From: an uncultured Eubacteriales bacterium
GTDB lineage: Bacteria; Bacillota; Clostridia; Lachnospirales; Anaerotignaceae
Assembly (NCBI GenBank): GCA_900546215.1
Contig: URCD01000053.1
Span: 1 to 16,167, forward strand
Direction of reading: 5' to 3'
Length of the DNA stretch: 16,167 nt
Shown here: piece by piece, positions 12,960 to 16,167 of the stretch
Layout: every line of letters starts with the position of its first letter
Position numbering within the stretch: the first letter of the stretch is position 1
Program-made: the position numbers and the translations under genes
The notes under the pieces: generated by a model
Seen by the model: only the letters and a program-made list of their open reading frames with translations
Databases searched by the model: none
Told to the model about the DNA's origin: nothing

Positions 12960-13430
12960 ATGAGAAATACGACACTTTGCTACATTATTAAAGATGACAG
13001 CTGTCTCATGCTGCACCGTACAAAAAAGAAAAATGACCAGTCCCATGACAAATGGCTTGGCATAGGCGGCAAGTTCGAGGACAGGGAAAGTCCTGAAGAT
13101 TGTGCGCTGAGGGAAATAAAAGAAGAAACGGGACTGATTGTTACCGGATATAAATATAGAGGGATAGTCACGTTTGTTTCTGATGAGTGGGAAACGGAGT
13201 ACATGCATCTTTTTACTGTGACTGAGTTTGAGGGTGATATTATTGAATGTGATGAAGGCGATTTGGAATGGATAAAAAAAGAGGATATGCTTAAGCTGCC
13301 CATGTGGGAGGGAGACCGGATATTTCTTGGACTTATTGCCTCGGACGCACCTTTTTTCTCCCTTAAGCTGGAATACATCCAAGACAGGCTGATGTCAGCT
13401 GTATTGAACGGAAGATTGCTGGAAATATAG
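12960..13430 (+). CDS. NUDIX hydrolase, probably 8-oxo-dGTP diphosphatase (MutT-like)
   Basis: The 156-residue protein hydrolyses a nucleoside diphosphate linked to another group, most likely oxidised dGTP. The full Nudix box GX5EX7REXXEEXG is present from Gly 37 to Gly 58 (GKFEDRE ... REIKEETG). NTTLCYIIKDDSCLMLHRTKKKND at the start (residues 3-26) and the EWIKKEDMLKLPMWEGDRIFL stretch in the second half resemble MutT/MutX-type members that clean the nucleotide pool. AGGAG lies five bases before ATG 12960, and cdd ends 12 bases upstream, so it is in the salvage operon. Substrate assignment within Nudix enzymes is uncertain. Confidence 0.88.
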   Translation: MRNTTLCYIIKDDSCLMLHRTKKKNDQSHDKWLGIGGKFEDRESPEDCALREIKEETGLIVTGYKYRGIVTFVSDEWETEYMHLFTVTEFEGDIIECDEGDLEWIKKEDMLKLPMWEGDRIFLGLIASDAPFFSLKLEYIQDRLMSAVLNGRLLEI

Positions 13431-13438
13431 GAGATATT

Positions 13439-13876
13439 ATGGAAAATATAATAGTAAGTGCATGCCTTTTGGGCGTTTCATGCCGTTATGACGGAAACAG
13501 TAAACCATGCAGAGAGGTTATCAGCCTAAAGGAAAAATATAACCTTATACCAGTCTGCCCTGAAATAATGGGCGGACTGCCGACTCCAAGACTGTCTTCT
13601 GAAATAAGAGGCGAATTGGTGGTAATGAAGGACGGAAGCGATGTGACAAAGGAATATAAAAGGGGCGCGGAGGAGGTCCTTAGGCTGGCACAGATGTTTG
13701 AGTGCAAAATAGCGGTGCTTAAGGAAAACAGCCCTTCATGTGGCTGCGGTAAAATATATGACGGAACCTTTTCAAGGAAGCTTATAGACGGAAATGGCAT
13801 TACAGCCGGCCTGCTTCTTAAAAACGGTATAAAGGTTTTTGGCGAGACCGCCTCATTCTTGCATTTAAAAAACTAA
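13439..13876 (+). CDS. DUF523 / TudS-like protein (2-thiouracil desulfurase family)
   Basis: The 145-residue protein belongs to DUF523, whose studied member TudS removes sulfur from 2-thiouracil using a 4Fe-4S cluster. Conserved cysteines are in place: SACLLGVSCRYDG (Cys 9 and 15), VCPEIMGGLPTPR (Cys 40) and KENSPSCGCG (Cys 101 and 103). The length is normal for the stand-alone form. GGAG precedes ATG 13439 and the Nudix stop is eight bases upstream, so it is cotranscribed. Its place after cytidine deaminase suggests rescue of thiolated pyrimidine bases that arise from tRNA breakdown. That role here is inferred from context. Confidence 0.88.
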   Translation: MENIIVSACLLGVSCRYDGNSKPCREVISLKEKYNLIPVCPEIMGGLPTPRLSSEIRGELVVMKDGSDVTKEYKRGAEEVLRLAQMFECKIAVLKENSPSCGCGKIYDGTFSRKLIDGNGITAGLLLKNGIKVFGETASFLHLKN

Positions 13877-13887
13877 TGGTATATAAT
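13859..13887 (+). promoter_or_regulatory. Promoter of the HD-domain gene
   Basis: TTGCAT (13859-13864), a 17-base spacer and TATAAT (13882-13887) lie across the end of the DUF523 gene, 45 bases before the GTG start of the next gene. It would give that gene expression independent of the salvage operon. Confidence 0.6.
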
Positions 13888-13932
13888 GACTTTTAGACAT
13901 AAAAATATTATCGTTTCAAGGGGGTATTTCTT

Positions 13933-14442
13933 GTGGTATTTGGCGTAATGGCACGCGCTGTGGAGTATAATGGAAATGATGCCGCGCGTATTCATCATTT
14001 AATCAGGGTTCATTCATTTGCCAGAATAATAGGTAAAGCAGACGGCTTTGATGAAAATAATCAGAAGATAACGGAGCTTGCCGCAATTCTGCACGATATA
14101 GGGCTTCATAACGCTGAAAAGAAATACAACTCCATAGAGGGAAAGTACCAGGAGCTTGAGGGTGAGCCTGTGGCCAGGGCCATTATGGAGGACGCCCATA
14201 TTCCAGGCTGGATAATAGACAGAGTGTGCTTTATCGTAGCGCACCATCACACATTAAACGCTATTGACGGCATGGACTTTCAGGCTGTTGTAGAAGCCGA
14301 TGTCCTTGTTAATATTTTTGACAGAAAAGTTGTTGATAAGGAAAGAATAGCTATGATAGAGGATAAGCTGTTTAAGACTAGAAAGGGTAAGCAGCTTCTG
14401 ACTCAGATGTATTTGTGTGAAAATTACGGAAACGAAGTTTAA
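13933..14442 (+). CDS. HD-domain phosphohydrolase, substrate unknown
   Basis: The 169-residue cytoplasmic protein has the metal-binding HD pattern: HSFA (His 27), ILHDIG (His 54, Asp 55), VAHHHTL (His 104-106) and EADVLVN (Asp 123). Such proteins hydrolyse phosphate esters of nucleotides or signalling molecules; nothing here identifies the substrate. The start is GTG 13933, eight bases after AGGGGG; an in-frame ATG six codons in has no ribosome binding site. It follows the nucleoside salvage operon after 56 bases containing its own promoter, and ends before a strong terminator. Confidence 0.85.
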   Translation: MVFGVMARAVEYNGNDAARIHHLIRVHSFARIIGKADGFDENNQKITELAAILHDIGLHNAEKKYNSIEGKYQELEGEPVARAIMEDAHIPGWIIDRVCFIVAHHHTLNAIDGMDFQAVVEADVLVNIFDRKVVDKERIAMIEDKLFKTRKGKQLLTQMYLCENYGNEV

Positions 14443-14463
14443 GATTAATTTGAGACAATTATT

Positions 14464-14490
14464 AATGGGCTTATTCAATAAGCCCATTTT
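14464..14490 (+). terminator. Terminator after the HD-domain gene
   Basis: AATGGGCTTATT and AATAAGCCCATT are perfect inverted arms around a single C, so the real loop is a few bases larger. TT follows the arm TT. It separates the HD-domain gene from rqcH. Confidence 0.8.
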
Positions 14491-14537
14491 AAATATAAAT
14501 ACTCATCAGGTAACAACGTGATGAAGGAGGAATTTTT

Positions 14538-16167
14538 GTGGCATATGACGGAATAGCCGTATCAAATATAGTTTACGAGCTCAAAGAAAAGTTCGTGGGC
14601 GGACGTATAGACAAAATTTATCAGCCAAGAAACGATGAAATAATATTTTCGGTGCGTTCGGTGAAGGAAGGAAATTTTAGGGTGCTCCTTTCAGCCAACT
14701 CTATGCACCCAAGAATGCACATAACGGATATTAAGAAGGAGAATCCTGTTACAGCTCCGATGTTCTGCATGGTGCTTAGAAAGCATATAGCGGGAGGCAG
14801 AATACTGGATATACGCCAGCCGGATTTTGAGCGTATTATAATAATCGACGTGGAAAGCATGAACGAGATGGGCGACCTTGGGGTGAAGCACATAATTACG
14901 GAATTCATGGGCAAGTACTCAAATATTATACTTACCGACGAAAACGGACGCATACTGGATTCCATTAAGCATGTAAGCCATGACAGAAGCTCAGTAAGGG
15001 AAGTTTTGCCAGGCGGGGAATATGTATATCCTCCATCACAGGGTAAGGCTGACCCTATGCACCTTGATAGCGGCAGCTTTATGAAGCTTGCTAAAGAACG
15101 CGGAGGCTTCACTCTGCAGGCGCTTATTTATAAAAGCTACACAGGAATCAGCCCGGCATATGCGGCTGAAATTTGCTATAAGGCTGGTTTTGACTCGTCA
15201 GACAGGGTAGAGCAGCTTGATGAAAATGGCTTGAAAAGTATTTTTAACTGCTTTTCATCGGATATGGATAAAGTTAAAAAAGGTGAATTTACTCCTCATA
15301 TAGTGTATGACAGTGACGGCGGTGTTAGGGATTTTTTCTCTCTCAGCTCAAGCCAGTATGGCAACTGTGAGAGAAAGAGCTTTGATTCATTTTCTGCTCT
15401 GCTTGAGGAGTTTTACAGCAAAAAGGATAACCAGTATCACGTAAGGCAGAGGGCGCATGATATAAGGCGAGTTGTTCTTTCAAATATTGAAAGATGTGCA
15501 AAAAAGCTGGATATACAGATAAAGGCAATAAAGGATACGGAGAAAAGAGATTATTATAAGCTGTGCGGTGAACTGATAATGGCAAATATCTATTCTATCG
15601 AAGAAAAGGCTGACAGGTTTACAGCTATGAATTATTATGAGGAGGGAATGCCTGAAATTGAGATAAGGCTTGACCCTTTGCTTACGGCTACTGAGAATTC
15701 CAACAGATACTTTGCAAAATATAATAAGGCAAAGAGAACCTATGCCGCTGCGACTGTTCAAAAGGAGCAGACCGAGGAGGAACTGAAATATCTTGAAAGT
15801 GTCCTTACAGCTATTGAGTCGGCTGAGGATGACAGCGATATAAGAGAAATAAAGGCTGAGCTTACGGGCGAAGGCTACCTCAAAGCTAAAAAACAGCAAA
15901 AGGGAAAGAGTCAAAACGCTAAAAAGGCGAAGCCCATGCATTTTGTTTCAACAGATGGGTTTGACTTCTATGCCGGAAAGAGTAATGTTCAAAATGATGA
16001 GCTGACCCTGCACTTTGCAGACAGTGAGGATATATGGCTTCATACAAAAAATATCCCAGGCTCCCATGTCATTATAAAATGCGCTGGCAAGGAGCTTCCT
16101 GAACAAACCCTGCTCGAGGCTGCAAAAGTCGCTGCAAGCTTCAGCAAAGCAAAAAACTCTTCTAAGG
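14538..16167 (+). CDS. rqcH: Ribosome quality control factor RqcH (NFACT family), 3' truncated
   Basis: The frame is open from GTG 14538 to the window edge (543 codons; stop outside). RqcH binds split 50S subunits carrying stalled peptidyl-tRNA and adds C-terminal Ala tails, marking the peptide for degradation. NFACT-N is visible at the start (MAYDGIAVSNIVYELKEK, GGRIDKIYQP, then PDFERIIIIDVE), a long charged coiled-coil section at about 295-445, and the NFACT-R domain near the edge (DGFDFYAGKSNVQNDELTL, DIWLHTKNIPGSHVIIK). Older annotation calls such proteins fibronectin-binding. AAGGAGG lies seven bases before GTG. The conserved Asp-Arg pair of NFACT-N seems to be Glu 98-Arg 99 here, which is a conservative change. 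Confidence 0.93.
   Translation, partial: MAYDGIAVSNIVYELKEKFVGGRIDKIYQPRNDEIIFSVRSVKEGNFRVLLSANSMHPRMHITDIKKENPVTAPMFCMVLRKHIAGGRILDIRQPDFERIIIIDVESMNEMGDLGVKHIITEFMGKYSNIILTDENGRILDSIKHVSHDRSSVREVLPGGEYVYPPSQGKADPMHLDSGSFMKLAKERGGFTLQALIYKSYTGISPAYAAEICYKAGFDSSDRVEQLDENGLKSIFNCFSSDMDKVKKGEFTPHIVYDSDGGVRDFFSLSSSQYGNCERKSFDSFSALLEEFYSKKDNQYHVRQRAHDIRRVVLSNIERCAKKLDIQIKAIKDTEKRDYYKLCGELIMANIYSIEEKADRFTAMNYYEEGMPEIEIRLDPLLTATENSNRYFAKYNKAKRTYAAATVQKEQTEEELKYLESVLTAIESAEDDSDIREIKAELTGEGYLKAKKQQKGKSQNAKKAKPMHFVSTDGFDFYAGKSNVQNDELTLHFADSEDIWLHTKNIPGSHVIIKCAGKELPEQTLLEAAKVAASFSKAKNSSK

Overview
The window reads as a chromosomal segment of a low-GC, endospore-forming Firmicute of class Clostridia, probably a gut Lachnospirales-type organism. 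The grounds are a complete spoIIAA-spoIIAB-sigF operon, strong AGGAGG-type ribosome binding sites, frequent TTG/GTG starts and Clostridia-type small proteins. The exact taxon cannot be read from the sequence.

Left part (1-4075): the right end of an integrated element, most likely a prophage. It starts inside an M15-type endolysin gene. Next comes an AT-rich cargo block on the minus strand: an ECF sigma factor, a membrane anti-sigma factor and three secreted proteins, two of which share a domain. The block ends in a non-coding stretch with a 12-bp direct repeat and a 23-bp copy of a tRNA 3' end (attR). The probable native terminator of that tRNA follows immediately.

Middle part (4076-10852): core chromosome, mostly minus strand. 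It holds a small XRE-type regulator, a two-repeat hypothetical protein, tRNA-Gly(CCC), the forespore sigma operon spoIIAA-spoIIAB-sigF, a cyclophilin, a GNAT acetyltransferase flanked by decayed DNA and imperfect direct repeats, a Mef-like MFS efflux pump and a DUF975 membrane protein. Between the last two lies an unannotated nine-codon leader ORF, MSGILIRLR. It ends in the Arg-Leu-Arg motif known from macrolide arrest peptides and is followed by mutually exclusive hairpins that can reach the Shine-Dalgarno of the pump gene. This is the strongest finding here: a candidate drug-sensing attenuator.

Right part (11032-16167): plus strand. A clear sigma-A promoter drives deoC-deoD-cdd-nudix-DUF523 (TudS-like), a nucleoside salvage and nucleotide-pool cleaning operon. 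An HD-domain phosphohydrolase with its own promoter follows, then the 5' 1.6 kb of rqcH (NFACT ribosome quality control factor), which runs off the end.
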